Shown in pieces: positions 1-9,065 of a DNA stretch of 64,000 bases (position 1 is its first letter; each line of letters begins with the position of its first letter). Below the pieces are notes generated by a model. It was given only the letters and a program-made list of their open reading frames with translations, ran no database searches and was not told the origin of the DNA. A program made the translations under genes and the position numbers. The DNA is from GCA-016699445 sp964555055 (GTDB lineage Bacteria; UBA10199; JACPAL01; GCA-016699445): NCBI GenBank assembly GCA_964555055.1, contig CAZKQW010000010.1, positions 49,311 to 113,310 of the forward strand, read 5' to 3'.

Positions 1-871
1 GGTCCTTCGACGCCGGTTTTTGGATGGTTCCCGTTTTTTTCACGTCGACGGTACCTAATTCGGCCAAGGCCTTTTCCAAGTCCGCTTTCGGCAATGCTTT
101 GCCATGCCAACCGTCCTTGTCGGATAGGAATGAAACTCCGTGGCCCTTGTGGGTCTTCGCAACGATCATGCGGGGGCGGGAATCTCCGTCGTCCTTGAGG
201 ATCGTATCGAAAGCTTTCTCGATTTCTTCAAAGGAATGGCCGTCGATCAAGACCGTCTTCCAACCGAACGCCGACACCCGCCACACGAAAGCTTCCACGT
301 CATGGCCGAACATCGTCTGTTGGCTCTGACCCAAACGGTTTACGTCGATAATGCCGATCAAATTATTCAATTTATAATGGGCCGCGATCTCGATCGCCTC
401 CCACACGGAACCTTCCGCCATTTCGCCGTCGCCCAAGAGGGTGAAGACGCGGGCGTCGAGCTTGTCCAAATATTTGGCGTTGAGGGCCATCCCCACGCCG
501 ATCGACAACCCTTGGCCCAAGCTTCCCGTCGCCGCTTCGGAATACTTGAAGGTCGGCATCGGGTGGCCTTGCAAAGGGCTTCCCATCTTCCGCAAGGTCA
601 GGTTTTCCTCAGGACTAATCACGCCCGCAGCCGTGTAAAGGGCGTACAACAAAGGCGCTGCATGGCCTTTAGAGAAAATCACGCGGTCGTTGTTGGGATT
701 TTGCGCATTTTGAGGATCAAACCGTAGATGGTTAAAGAACAAACTCGTCATCACGTCGGCGGCCGACATGGAGGATGTGGGATGCCCGGATCCCGCCGCG
801 GAGGTGGAGGTCAAGATGTGGTAACGAACGAGCTTCGCGAGCTCTACTATATTTTGATGGGTGGGAGACAT
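1..871 (-). CDS. tkt: Transketolase, N-terminal part (cut by window edge)
   Basis: The reverse strand from the ATG at 871 reads about 290 residues of the thiamine-diphosphate-binding half of a transketolase and runs off the left edge. The protein should transfer two-carbon ketol units in the pentose phosphate pathway in the cytoplasm. Visible family features are SAGHPTSSMSAADV near the N-terminus, the SKGHAAPLLYALY stretch, and the cofactor motif GDGEMAEGSVWEA followed by IGIIDVN. AAAGGA lies just upstream of the ATG. The gene is divergent from ctpA across a gap of about 226 bases. Because only this half is seen, a split two-subunit transketolase (N-terminal subunit only) cannot be excluded; the reading frame is still open at the edge. 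Confidence 0.9.
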   Translation of the reverse strand, partial: MSPTHQNIVELAKLVRYHILTSTSAAGSGHPTSSMSAADVMTSLFFNHLRFDPQNAQNPNNDRVIFSKGHAAPLLYALYTAAGVISPEENLTLRKMGSPLQGHPMPTFKYSEAATGSLGQGLSIGVGMALNAKYLDKLDARVFTLLGDGEMAEGSVWEAIEIAAHYKLNNLIGIIDVNRLGQSQQTMFGHDVEAFVWRVSAFGWKTVLIDGHSFEEIEKAFDTILKDDGDSRPRMIVAKTHKGHGVSFLSDKDGWHGKALPKADLEKALAELGTVDVKKTGTIQKPASKD

Positions 872-1097
872 GAAGGCCTTTCCTTTGTGAAGGGCCTGAT
901 AAAAAGCCGTTCCGTAAAATGCAAGGCAAAGAGAAAAAAACTAACATGCAAGTTAATAGGCTTAGCTGATGGAATTTAACGTTTCTAGCCCTCCGGTAAG
1001 AGTCTTTCATCTAACGATCTTAACCGAATTCTCCACATCTCGAAAAACAAAACCCTGCTTTATTTTTTTTATCGGACAGGTTAGAAGCGACTTTCTT

Positions 1098-2432
1098 ATG
1101 AAAAACCGCACTTTCTTTGCTTTTCTCGTATTCTCACTCTTTTCTTTTCACAACCTTCACGCTAAAACCGGCGCTTCCGCCGGTACCTCCAAAGAAATTC
1201 CCTATAAGGAACTCGAGTTGTTCAGCAAAGTCCTGACTCTTACCAGCGACGCTTACGTCGAACCCTTGGATCGAAATGGATTAAGGGAGGCGGTCTTAGG
1301 GTCCATTCGCGGCATGGTTTCGACTCTTGACCCCCACAGCGTCTTCATGACCCCAGATCAACATAAGGAGTTGAAAGCGGATACGGAAGGGAAATTCGGA
1401 GGAATCGGTCTGGAAGTGGCTTTCAAGGATGATGTCCTCACAGCCATCACCCCCATGGAGGATAGCCCCGCCAAGAAAGCCGGGCTTCGTGAAAAGGATA
1501 AAATCCTAAAGATCGAAGGCGTCTCCACCCAAGAATTAGGGTTTTCCGAATCGGTCAAAAAATTGAGAGGACCTCGGGGGACAAAGGTCAGGCTCACCAT
1601 CCTTCATGAAGGAGCTAAAGAACCCGTCGACGTCACCATCACACGCGATATCATACGCATTAAAAGCGTGAAATGGGAGGTTTTGGAAGAAGGCTACGGT
1701 TTGATCCGCGTCGCGTCTTTTCAAGATCGCACGACCTTGGAGTTTCAAAAAGCGCTTAAAAATCTTGAAAAGCGATTCCGTCAAAATAAGGAAACAGGAT
1801 CTAAAACGAACGGGCTCCGCGGCCTTATCATTGATCTCCGGAATAATCCGGGAGGCCTCTTGGATGAGGCTGTTTCGCTTTCCGATCTCTTCCTCAAATC
1901 AGGATCCATCGTTTCGACTCGCAGCCGCGACCAGATCATCGATAAGCGCGAGGCTTCCGATAGCGGCGAGGAGCCGATTTTTCCCGTCGTTATCTTGGTG
2001 AACGGAGGTACCGCCTCTGCGGCGGAAATCGTCTCGGGGGCTCTGCAAGACCAGAAACGCGCGACGATTTTAGGCACCCAAACCTTCGGGAAGGGATCTG
2101 TCCAAAACGTCATCGAAGTAGGCGACGGTTATGCGTTGAAGTTGACGGTCGCACTCTATTTCACTCCCAACGGCCGCTCTATCCAAGCCACCGGCATCAC
2201 CCCCGATGTGATCGTCAATGCCAAAGGGCAGACGGGTAAGTCTTTTAATAAGGACGTCTACGTGCGCGAGGCCGACCTAAGAGGCCACTTACGGGGAGAC
2301 AATGAAAAAGACGGGAACTCCGAAGACGATGCGGATACGGAAGATCTAAAAAAATCCACCAAAAAGGACGATGCGAAACTGGACTTCCAAAAAAACGCGG
2401 CCTTAGAATACCTTAAAAACCACTCTCGCTAA
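1098..2432 (+). CDS. ctpA: Carboxyl-terminal processing protease, S41 family
   Basis: The 444-residue protein begins with a hydrophobic signal sequence (about residues 5-22) and should act in the periplasm, cutting substrate proteins near their C-termini. A PDZ domain lies around 100-175. The catalytic Ser/Lys pair is visible as NGGTASAAE (Ser about 307) and TFGKGSVQ (Lys about 332), and LRNNPGG marks the S41 core. The ATG at 1098 is chosen because it directly precedes the signal peptide; an upstream in-frame start at 969 would add 43 unlikely residues. The Asp/Glu/Lys-rich C-terminal tail (about 400-430) looks disordered. Its 3' end overlaps the convergent rdgB by 20 bases. Confidence 0.92.
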   Translation: MKNRTFFAFLVFSLFSFHNLHAKTGASAGTSKEIPYKELELFSKVLTLTSDAYVEPLDRNGLREAVLGSIRGMVSTLDPHSVFMTPDQHKELKADTEGKFGGIGLEVAFKDDVLTAITPMEDSPAKKAGLREKDKILKIEGVSTQELGFSESVKKLRGPRGTKVRLTILHEGAKEPVDVTITRDIIRIKSVKWEVLEEGYGLIRVASFQDRTTLEFQKALKNLEKRFRQNKETGSKTNGLRGLIIDLRNNPGGLLDEAVSLSDLFLKSGSIVSTRSRDQIIDKREASDSGEEPIFPVVILVNGGTASAAEIVSGALQDQKRATILGTQTFGKGSVQNVIEVGDGYALKLTVALYFTPNGRSIQATGITPDVIVNAKGQTGKSFNKDVYVREADLRGHLRGDNEKDGNSEDDADTEDLKKSTKKDDAKLDFQKNAALEYLKNHSR

Positions 2433-3012
2433 GGAAAAGACTTAATTTATCGAGCGCCTGTCCACGGTGACTGATTCGATTTTTCTCCTCAAGCGATAGC
2501 TCGGCTGTAGTACGGCCTAAATCCGGAACATAAAACAGGGAATCGTACCCGAAGCCGTTCGTTCCTTTTTCCTCGCAGAGAATCTCCCCGTCGACGCGGC
2601 CTTCGAAGACCAACGCTCGGTCTGTCTTTGGATCATACAGGGTCAAGACACAGACGAACGCTGCTTGGCGCTTTCCCGTAGGAACATTTCGCATCTCCGC
2701 TAACAGTTTGAGCCGATTCTCAGAGTCCGTGGCATTTTCACCGGCGTAACGGGCGGAATAAATTCCCGGCGCGCCTCCGAGCGCTTCGACGGCCAAACCG
2801 CTGTCATCAGCTAAGACGGTTTCCTTAGAAAAATCCGCGTAGGCCTTCGCCTTGATGAGGGCGTTTTCGGAGAACGTCTTCCCCGTCTCCGCGACGGTCG
2901 GGACATTCGAAAAATCCTTGAGAGACTTGAGAGTGAAATCCTCGAGATAACGGCCGATCTCGACGAGTTTTCCGGGATTAGTCGTCGCTACGAGGAGGGT
3001 GGGTCGGGTCAT
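2413..3012 (-). CDS. rdgB: XTP/dITP diphosphatase (non-canonical purine NTP pyrophosphatase)
   Basis: The 199-residue protein is a full-length RdgB/HAM1 homologue that hydrolyses dITP, XTP and ITP to monophosphates and so keeps deaminated purines out of DNA and RNA. The substrate-binding start TTNPGKLVEIG, the acidic LADDSGLAVEALGGAPG metal/active site and the GFGYDSLFYVP loop are all present. The start sits only eight residues before the TxNxGK motif and leaves no shorter option, so the 35-base overlap with the end of dnaB upstream is real. This suggests translation coupled to dnaB as the last gene of the ribosomal operon. Confidence 0.95.
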   Translation of the reverse strand: MTRPTLLVATTNPGKLVEIGRYLEDFTLKSLKDFSNVPTVAETGKTFSENALIKAKAYADFSKETVLADDSGLAVEALGGAPGIYSARYAGENATDSENRLKLLAEMRNVPTGKRQAAFVCVLTLYDPKTDRALVFEGRVDGEILCEEKGTNGFGYDSLFYVPDLGRTTAELSLEEKNRISHRGQALDKLSLFLSESGF

Positions 3013-4354
3013 GGGCCAGATTTTCGAAACGGGTGATGTTATTGAGGAAGGCCAAACGCACGGTTCCGATGGGTCCGTTTCGCTGCTTGCCGATGATGAT
3101 CTCGGCGATGCCCTTGTTCAAGGTCTCCTTGTCGTAAACCTCCTCGCGGTAGAGGAAGACGATGACGTCGGCGTCCTGTTCGATGGCGCCGGACTCGCGC
3201 AAGTCCGCCATGATGGGTATCGGCGGTTTCCGGTTCTCGACCGCGCGGTTCAGCTGGGACAAGGCGATGATCGGGACTCGTAATTCCTTCGCCAAAGCTT
3301 TGAGCGACCGGGAGATTTCGGAAATTTCGCGCTCGCGGCTATCCGTACCCGTCAAACCCCGCATGAGTTGGAGGTAGTCGACGATGATCAATCCCAACCC
3401 GTGTTCCTTTTGGAGGCGCCGGGCTTTCGCGCGCATTTCCAGGATGTTAATCGCAGGCGTGTCGTCGACGAAGATCGCCGCCTCGGAGAGTTCACCGGCG
3501 GCGCGCGTCAGTCGCGGCCAATCGCTGTCGGTCAAGAAGCCGCCTCTCAATTTCGACGAGTCGATGCGGGCTTCCATGCATAAAAGACGTTGGACCAACT
3601 GCTCCTTTGACATTTCTAGGGAAAAGATAGCGCACGGCACCTTAGCCTTGAGGGCCGCATTAGCCGCTAAAGAAAGGGCAAAGGCGGTCTTACCCATACT
3701 GGGACGGCCAGCGACGATGATCAAATCGGACGGCTGCAAACCCGCCGTCATTCGATCCAAATCCGTGAAACCGGTGGCCACGCCTGTCACCAGTTCTTTG
3801 CGTTCCGAGAGGAGCTCAATCTGCCGGAAGCTTTCCTTCACAATGTCCTTCATCGCGTAGAAGGACTGCTTGATCCTCTTCTGCGCGATGTCGAAAATGA
3901 TTTTTTCGCTATGATCGAGGAAGTTCTCCACCTCGATTTGATCTTGATATCCCATCGAGACGATCTCAGTCGCGCCCTGAATGAGACGGCGCAAAATGGA
4001 CTTCTGACGGACGATTTTGGAATAATTGCCGACGTTAGCGGCCGTGGGAATGGTGTCGACGAGCAACGACAGGTACGTGGTGCCTCCCGCCGCGTCGAGC
4101 TCGCCTTTTCCCTTCAAATGGTCCGTCAGCGTCACGAGATCGATCGGTTCGCTCTTTTCGGAGAGCTCCAACATGGAGCGAAAGATCTTCCGGTGGGACT
4201 CCCGATAAAAATCATCGGGTTCGGCGAATTCTACCACGCGGTTGATCGCGTCGTTTTCGATCATGATGGAACCCAAGACCGCCTGCTCCGCCTCGATGTT
4301 CTGAGGGGGAAGCTTATTGACGAGCGACTCCACTTTTGGCGCTGTCTCGGACAT
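2978..4354 (-). CDS. dnaB: Replicative DNA helicase DnaB
   Basis: The 458-residue protein is a complete DnaB: an N-terminal helical domain (PPQNIEAEQAVLGSIM), a linker, and a RecA-like ATPase with Walker A GRPSMGKTAFAL, Walker B LIIVDYLQLM and the SRSLKALAKEL and LSQLNRAVE motifs. It is the hexameric helicase that unwinds DNA at the replication fork. No intein interrupts the Walker A region, a common intein site in this family. AAAAGGA precedes the ATG. It follows rplI in the classical rpsF-rpsR-rplI-dnaB order. Confidence 0.97.
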   Translation of the reverse strand: MSETAPKVESLVNKLPPQNIEAEQAVLGSIMIENDAINRVVEFAEPDDFYRESHRKIFRSMLELSEKSEPIDLVTLTDHLKGKGELDAAGGTTYLSLLVDTIPTAANVGNYSKIVRQKSILRRLIQGATEIVSMGYQDQIEVENFLDHSEKIIFDIAQKRIKQSFYAMKDIVKESFRQIELLSERKELVTGVATGFTDLDRMTAGLQPSDLIIVAGRPSMGKTAFALSLAANAALKAKVPCAIFSLEMSKEQLVQRLLCMEARIDSSKLRGGFLTDSDWPRLTRAAGELSEAAIFVDDTPAINILEMRAKARRLQKEHGLGLIIVDYLQLMRGLTGTDSREREISEISRSLKALAKELRVPIIALSQLNRAVENRKPPIPIMADLRESGAIEQDADVIVFLYREEVYDKETLNKGIAEIIIGKQRNGPIGTVRLAFLNNITRFENLAHDPTHPPRSDD

Positions 4355-4376
4355 ACGGGTCCTTTTGCTAAATGGA

Positions 4377-4820
4377 TTATTTTTTAGTGAGAATGAGCTT
4401 CAGAGGGGCTACGACTTCGGAATGGAGATGGACCTCAATGGAGTATTCTCCGAGCTTGCGAATCGCATCCTTAATTAGAATCGTCCGCTTGTCCACCTTG
4501 ACGCCCTGCTTTTCCAGGAGTTCGGCGACTTCACGGCTGGAGACCGTGCCGAAGATCTTATCTTCTTCGCCGGCCTGCTTCTCGACGGTTAAAGTGATTC
4601 CGGAGATCTTCTGTCCCAAGGATTCCGCTTCCTGCTTCGCCTTCGCGCGGCGGGCTTCGATCACTTTTCTTTCCTGCTCCAGGATTTTAAGGCTGCCTTT
4701 GTCGGCCACGAACGCCTTCTTCTGAGGAATCAGGTAGTTCCTCGCGAAACCATCGGATACCTTCTTGACGTCACCCACTTTGCCGAGCTTAGGCACGTCT
4801 TCTCTTAAGATCACTTCCAT
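4377..4820 (-). CDS. rplI: 50S ribosomal protein L9
   Basis: The 147-residue product has the typical L9 layout: the N-terminal rRNA-binding domain beginning MEVILREDVPKLGKVGD with VSDGFARNYLIPQKKA, a long connecting helix, and a C-terminal domain ending in VVAPLKLIL. It binds 23S rRNA near the L1 stalk. A strong GGAGG ribosome-binding site precedes the ATG. It sits between the DUF2232 membrane protein and dnaB and is very probably cotranscribed with both. Confidence 0.97.
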   Translation of the reverse strand: MEVILREDVPKLGKVGDVKKVSDGFARNYLIPQKKAFVADKGSLKILEQERKVIEARRAKAKQEAESLGQKISGITLTVEKQAGEEDKIFGTVSSREVAELLEKQGVKVDKRTILIKDAIRKLGEYSIEVHLHSEVVAPLKLILTKK

Positions 4821-4834
4821 AAATACCTCCGGAT

Positions 4835-5851
4835 TTACTGTTTCTGTGTTTTTAATCTCCTAAAATCAAACCAAAAATCAAAAACTCCTAAAGCCAAAAC
4901 GAGGATGCCGAAAAACTGAATGAACAAAAAAATCAAAAAATAAGCCACCATCCGCAGCAACGAATTCGGTCCTAGCCGCGTCCTCAAATAAAAACTGACG
5001 ACCGCCAAACCCTGGAAGAAATAAACGACGCCGAAAACGATCAATACGTTCAAGCAGGAGATTTCGACGATATCCCTTTGGATCAAGTAGATATTACCGA
5101 AATACAAGGCTCCGACGGCGATCGGGACCCAGATCATTCCCTCCTTGAGCCTCCAGAGCGGAAAATCGACCCAAGCCGGAAAGACCAACCCTAACAACCT
5201 TTCCTGAACGCACAACCTCCTCAAAAAGGAGATGTTCACTGCCAAAGCGACGATCAGAAAGCCGATCCAAAGCGACGGGATCAAACTCATCGCGTCCCGG
5301 ACGATGCTTTCCTTGTACTTCTGCAGGAAGAGGATTTCCTCTCCGTTCATTCCTGCTTCTTTTTGCAGGGCCACCATGCGATCTACGGCGGCCGTTAGCG
5401 AGATCCTCATCTCCTCGATAAAGGACCAACCCGCCCCACGAAACGCGAAGAACATCACCAAGCCCGGCACCAAGATCGCCGTTCCCATAAGGTAAGCGAA
5501 GGTCTTTTCCACGCCCCAACGCTGCCGGGAAGCCTCCCCCAAGTTGAACCCGATCCATAAAAAATAAAACAGATAAATCGAACCCAACACCGTCACTTGC
5601 TTGTGGTCCAAGTCTGGCTCGAAGGCCGTCATCGGCAGCATCGTGAGCTTAAAAGGCAACTGGTACAACAAAAAGAGGACCAAGAACGTCACTCCCGCGG
5701 CGAGACTCGCGATTCCCTTCCCCCTTTTCACGAACAAATACGCCAAGGGAAGAGGAGTAAACACGACGAAAAATCCGCTCGTATAAAGGAGCAACGTCAG
5801 GACAACCGTGATCAACCCGTTCGTCAATAACGTCGCCCGCGTCGTGACCAT
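4835..5851 (-). CDS. DUF2232 (YybS-like) multi-pass membrane protein
   Basis: The 338-residue protein is strongly hydrophobic with about eight likely membrane segments, including N-terminal pairs around residues 10-70 and C-terminal ones around 210-335. Its place between rpsR and rplI, with gaps of 12 and 14 bases, is that of DUF2232 proteins in deltaproteobacteria and YybS in Bacillus. The molecular role is unknown; a transporter-like scaffold is only an inference from topology. No soluble catalytic motif is visible. AAAGGG lies before the ATG. Confidence 0.75.
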   Translation of the reverse strand: MVTTRATLLTNGLITVVLTLLLYTSGFFVVFTPLPLAYLFVKRGKGIASLAAGVTFLVLFLLYQLPFKLTMLPMTAFEPDLDHKQVTVLGSIYLFYFLWIGFNLGEASRQRWGVEKTFAYLMGTAILVPGLVMFFAFRGAGWSFIEEMRISLTAAVDRMVALQKEAGMNGEEILFLQKYKESIVRDAMSLIPSLWIGFLIVALAVNISFLRRLCVQERLLGLVFPAWVDFPLWRLKEGMIWVPIAVGALYFGNIYLIQRDIVEISCLNVLIVFGVVYFFQGLAVVSFYLRTRLGPNSLLRMVAYFLIFLFIQFFGILVLALGVFDFWFDFRRLKTQKQ

Positions 5852-5863
5852 GGGAAACCCTTT

Positions 5864-6193
5864 TTAGTGTTGCGGCGGGTGGGACGACGTGAAGGAGATC
5901 AAAGCCAACACGCGGGCCCTCTTCACGGCCGTTTGTAAGCGCCTCTGGTGCAGGGCGCAGTTACCCGTCACCCGGCGCGGGATGATCTTACCGCGGTCCG
6001 TGATGAAAGGGATGAGAATCTTGGGTTCCTTATAATTCAAGGGAAACTTCGGGTCGGCGCAAAAACGGCAAACGCGCTTCTTAGATCCTTTGCGCGTCAA
6101 GAAAGCCGATTTATCCTCGCGGTCTCCCCGATCATGATGGTCTCTGTCGCGACGGCCGAAACCGCCCTGTCCGTGAGTCGAAAAAGCGCTCAT
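5864..6193 (-). CDS. rpsR: 30S ribosomal protein S18
   Basis: The 109-residue protein carries the S18 core from about residue 30 to 100: KRVCRFCADPKFPLNYKEP, then IPRRVTGNCALHQRRLQTAVKRARVLALI. The CxxC and further Cys residues suggest a zinc-type variant. The first 30 residues are an unusual Gly/Arg/Asp/His-rich extension, presumably disordered. The start overlaps the rpsF stop by four bases, so the two are translationally coupled. S18 binds the small-subunit platform together with S6. Confidence 0.96.
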   Translation of the reverse strand: MSAFSTHGQGGFGRRDRDHHDRGDREDKSAFLTRKGSKKRVCRFCADPKFPLNYKEPKILIPFITDRGKIIPRRVTGNCALHQRRLQTAVKRARVLALISFTSSHPPQH

Positions 6194-6636
6194 GATTTCA
6201 CCTCTGGGTTCGTATTTTGCGGTTGCGCACTGTGCGGCTGGGCCTGATGGTGATGGCCCCCGCGGTAATGACCGTGGCCCCGTCCGTGATGATGGTCCGA
6301 ATGTTCCGCATGGGGCGGTTCTTGGTAGGGCTCATAATGAACGGCCTGCACCGTCAGGAATCGGATCGCATCCTCCGACATCTTTAGATGACGCTCGAGC
6401 TCCTCGACCGTCTTGCCGGTGCCGAAAAAGTTCAGCTGGAAATAATGCCCGCGGTTCATCTTAGCGATGGGGTACGCCAGCATCCTTTTTCCCATATCCT
6501 TCAGGGGTTCCACGCGTCCGCCGTAGCGTTGGACGATCTCCGCGATTTTATCGTTGGCCTTCTTCGTCATTTCGTCCGTCAAATCTGGACGGAAGATGTA
6601 GACCGTTTCGTATTCCATTTCGTTTGTCTGGCTCAT
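6190..6636 (-). CDS. rpsF: 30S ribosomal protein S6
   Basis: The 148-residue product contains a normal S6 fold of about 100 residues (YETVYIFRPDLTDEM, GKRMLAYPIAKMNRGHYFQLNFFG) that partners S18 in the ribosome platform. A C-terminal tail of about 40 residues is extremely His-rich (HSDHHHGRGHGHYRGGHHH) and could bind metal; that is inference. A GGAGGT site precedes the ATG. The gene overlaps the pth stop by four bases and the rpsR start by four, so all three are tightly coupled. Confidence 0.96.
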   Translation of the reverse strand: MSQTNEMEYETVYIFRPDLTDEMTKKANDKIAEIVQRYGGRVEPLKDMGKRMLAYPIAKMNRGHYFQLNFFGTGKTVEELERHLKMSEDAIRFLTVQAVHYEPYQEPPHAEHSDHHHGRGHGHYRGGHHHQAQPHSAQPQNTNPEVKS

Positions 6637-7205
6637 TTCACTACCTCCAAAATAAATTTATTTAACAAACCCACGCAATCTCGAATCATTTCCTCGACGC
6701 TCGAATCTTCTTCCCGACTAAAAGGATGGAGCACAAAATCCGACACTTGCTCCTTACGCTCCGGACGCCCAATCCCCAACCGCAACCTCCAGAATTCCTT
6801 CGTACCTAGATGCTCGGTCACCGAGCTGACGCCGCGGTGTCCGGCAGCTCCAGAAGCGAAGCCTTGCTTGATCTTCCCGAGGGGCAGATCGAGCTCATCA
6901 TGGACCAACATCACATGTCGCGGCGGGATCTTGTAATAATCAGCAATCTCCCTCACCGCTTGACCTGAAAGGTTCATGTAAGTCTGAGGCAACTGCAGAT
7001 AAACCTCGCGTCCCTGCAGCCCCACCTTCGACCAATAAGAACCAAAACCCTTTTTTCGAATCTCGCTCCCGGCTTCCGCCGCGAAACGTTCGACGGCTTG
7101 AAAACCGATATTATGCCGCGTCCCCTCGTATTCGCTCCCCGGGTTGCCCAATCCCACGATGAGGACGGCTTGCGAGGAACTTCCCGGTTCCCGAAGGGAC
7201 GGCAT
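6633..7205 (-). CDS. pth: Peptidyl-tRNA hydrolase
   Basis: The 190-residue protein is a bacterial Pth, which releases tRNA from stalled peptidyl-tRNA. The active-site region GLGNPGSEYEGTRHNIGF, with the catalytic His, and the LPQTYMNLSGQAV and HDELDLPLGKIKQGFASGAAGHRG motifs are intact. It follows rplY by three bases and overlaps rpsF by four. Its start has only a weak ribosome-binding site, which fits coupling to rplY. The rplY-pth pairing is widespread in bacteria. Confidence 0.97.
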   Translation of the reverse strand: MPSLREPGSSSQAVLIVGLGNPGSEYEGTRHNIGFQAVERFAAEAGSEIRKKGFGSYWSKVGLQGREVYLQLPQTYMNLSGQAVREIADYYKIPPRHVMLVHDELDLPLGKIKQGFASGAAGHRGVSSVTEHLGTKEFWRLRLGIGRPERKEQVSDFVLHPFSREEDSSVEEMIRDCVGLLNKFILEVVK

Positions 7206-7208
7206 GGG

Positions 7209-7895
7209 CTACTTCTTGTCGCCCTTGGCCGCGGGAGTCGCGCCCTTGGCCGCCGGGGCCGCCGAAGGAGCCGCAGCACCCGCCGCCGGGGCCGCCGCCG
7301 CTTCCGGAGTGGCCGTCGCTTCCGCGGGTTTTTCTTCCTTCACCGTCACGATGGACACAACAGTTTCATTGGTCTCCTGATGGGGCAATTCGACGCCTTC
7401 CGGCAATTTCAAGTCCTTCATATGAATCGCATGACCCATATCCAAATTCGTGATGTCGACTTCGATGAACGCTGGAATCTTCGTCGGCAAGCAACGCACC
7501 GTGATTTCACGCTTGGACTGGTCGATGATGCCGCCCTTCGCCTGTCCTACGGCCTTTCCGAGGAGCTTCACCGCGATCTTGACGGTGACCTTGTCGGCCA
7601 GGTTGATCTTCAAGAGATCCACATGGGTCAATTTCCGCGAAAGGGGGTTGATCTGAAAATCCTTCACCATCACGACCACGGGATCATTCTGTCCGGTGAC
7701 GACGAGATCGTAGAGAGCATTGGCGCCTTGGGCTCGAATCTTCAATCCGATTTCCTTGGCGTTCACCGTCAACCCGCGTCCTGCCTCTCCATGGCCGTAA
7801 AGCACGGCCGGGATCTTCCCTTCGAGGCGCAAGCGGCGGTTGACTCCTTTGCTGCCGACTTCCCGGGGTTCTGCACTGATATTCTGACGTTCCAT
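7209..7895 (-). CDS. rplY: 50S ribosomal protein L25 (CTC family)
   Basis: The 228-residue protein is the long TL5/CTC type of L25: an N-terminal 5S rRNA-binding domain (VNRRLRLEGKIPAVLYGHGE) followed by the C-terminal beta domain (KREITVRCLPTKIPAFIEVDI). It ends in an Ala/Pro-rich low-complexity tail of about 40 residues. The ATG at 7895 is preferred because an AAAGGAG site lies right before it; a farther in-frame start at 7943 has no such support and would reach into prs. Confidence 0.95.
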   Translation of the reverse strand: MERQNISAEPREVGSKGVNRRLRLEGKIPAVLYGHGEAGRGLTVNAKEIGLKIRAQGANALYDLVVTGQNDPVVVMVKDFQINPLSRKLTHVDLLKINLADKVTVKIAVKLLGKAVGQAKGGIIDQSKREITVRCLPTKIPAFIEVDITNLDMGHAIHMKDLKLPEGVELPHQETNETVVSIVTVKEEKPAEATATPEAAAAPAAGAAAPSAAPAAKGATPAAKGDKK

Positions 7896-7914
7896 AAAGA
7901 CTCCTTTGTAAATC

Positions 7915-8865
7915 CTATATGAACAATGACGACACGGATTCACCGGTGTGAATCCGCTTGATCGCTTCCGCTAAAATTTTCGAAACAGACCTGGCCTTGA
8001 TCTTGGGGCACTGCTTCGCCTTCTCGCCCAAAGGAATCGTATCCGAGACGATCATCTCGGCGATCGGCGATTCGTTGATCCGCTTGATCGCGTCCCCCGA
8101 GAGGACGGGATGCGTGCACACTGCCATGACGGAGGCGGCCCCTTTTTCCATCAAGGCCTTCGACGCTTGAGTCAATGTTCCCGCCGTATCCACGATGTCG
8201 TCCACTAAGATGGCGTTCTTACCCGTCACGTCCCCGATCAAGTTCATGACTTCCGACTTGTTCGGGCCGGTGCGCCTCTTATCTACGACGGCCAAATCGA
8301 CACCCAGGCGTTTGGCGTAGGCACGCGCCCTTTCCGTACCACCCGCGTCCGGGGAGACGATGATGACGTCCGTCATCCTCTTTTCCTGCTGGAGGTATTC
8401 CACGAAAATGGGGGCTGCATAGAGATGGTCGAAGGGGATGTTGAAGAAACCTTGAATTTGACCGGCATGCAGGTCCATCGCCAGGATTCTCTGGGCCCCG
8501 GCGGCCGTCAACAGATCGGCCACGAGTTTAGAGGTGATCGGCGTGCGCGGCAAGACCTTCCGGTCCTGACGGGCGTAACCATAATAGGGGATGACGACCG
8601 TGATCCGGTTGGCCGAGGCGCGCTTCAGGGTGTCGATGACGATCAAGAGCTCCATGATGTTCTGGTCCACCGGACTGCACGTGGGCTGGATCACGAACAC
8701 GTCCACGCCGCGGACGTTCTCGTTCACCTCGACGAAAAGTTCTCCGTCCGAGAAGCGCCGGGTCTGCGAGCGGATCAAAGGCACGCCGACCTGATCCGCG
8801 ATCTTCTGGGCAAGATCCGGGTTGGCGCTGCCTCCAAATAATTTAAGCTGGTCCGCTTGGGTCAT
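7915..8865 (-). CDS. prs: Ribose-phosphate pyrophosphokinase
   Basis: The 316-residue protein makes PRPP from ribose 5-phosphate and ATP, feeding the purine, pyrimidine, histidine and salvage pathways, several of which appear elsewhere in this window (his genes, hpt). Class I features are visible: LKLFGGSANPDLAQKIAD, the loop YYGYARQDRK, LAMDLHAGQIQGFF and the PRPP site AILVDDIVDTAGTL. It lies between tRNA-Gln and rplY in a presumed ispE-tRNA-prs-rplY-pth transcript. Confidence 0.97.
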   Translation of the reverse strand: MTQADQLKLFGGSANPDLAQKIADQVGVPLIRSQTRRFSDGELFVEVNENVRGVDVFVIQPTCSPVDQNIMELLIVIDTLKRASANRITVVIPYYGYARQDRKVLPRTPITSKLVADLLTAAGAQRILAMDLHAGQIQGFFNIPFDHLYAAPIFVEYLQQEKRMTDVIIVSPDAGGTERARAYAKRLGVDLAVVDKRRTGPNKSEVMNLIGDVTGKNAILVDDIVDTAGTLTQASKALMEKGAASVMAVCTHPVLSGDAIKRINESPIAEMIVSDTIPLGEKAKQCPKIKARSVSKILAEAIKRIHTGESVSSLFI

Positions 8866-8885
8866 AAAATCCTAATAAAACAAAG

Positions 8886-8956
8886 TTCGGGGACGTGGAA
8901 TCGAACCACGATTCAAGGCTTCAAAAACCTTTGTCCTGCCGTTAGACGATCCCCGA
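8886..8956 (-). tRNA. tRNA-Gln (anticodon TTG)
   Basis: A complete 71-base cloverleaf can be drawn on the reverse strand. The acceptor strands TCGGGGA and TCCCCGA pair over seven bases, the D arm is GTCT/GAC, and the anticodon stem AAGGT/GCCTT holds the loop TTTTGAA with anticodon TTG. The T arm is CGTGG/CCACG with TTCGATT. The discriminator is A and CCA is not encoded. It sits between ispE and prs, as in several deltaproteobacteria. Confidence 0.95.
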
Positions 8957-8964
8957 TCAGACAT

Positions 8965-8990
8965 GAAGGGGAGACACCGCTCTCCCCTTC
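8965..8990 (-). other. Perfect 10-bp stem-loop just before the tRNA-Gln 5' end
   Basis: GAAGGGGAGA at 8965-8974 pairs exactly with TCTCCCCTTC at 8981-8990 around a six-base loop. It lies eight bases upstream of the mature tRNA 5' end on the transcribed strand. No T-run follows on either side, so it is not a standard terminator. A processing element or transcript stabiliser between ispE and the tRNA is the more likely role. Confidence 0.5.
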
Positions 8991-9035
8991 AAACATCCCC
9001 ATCTGAAGGCAAATACAATGATCGTTCGCTCCGCT

Positions 9036-9065
9036 AAGCAAAACGGAATAAATCCGATTTTGCTT
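9036..9065 (-). other. Stem-loop downstream of ispE
   Basis: AAGCAAAACGGA at 9036-9047 pairs with TCCGATTTTGCTT at 9053-9065 with one bulged base and a five-base loop. It begins a few bases after the ispE stop and lacks a clean T-run. It may be a weak terminator, an RNA 3' end stabiliser or a REP-like palindrome. Confidence 0.45.
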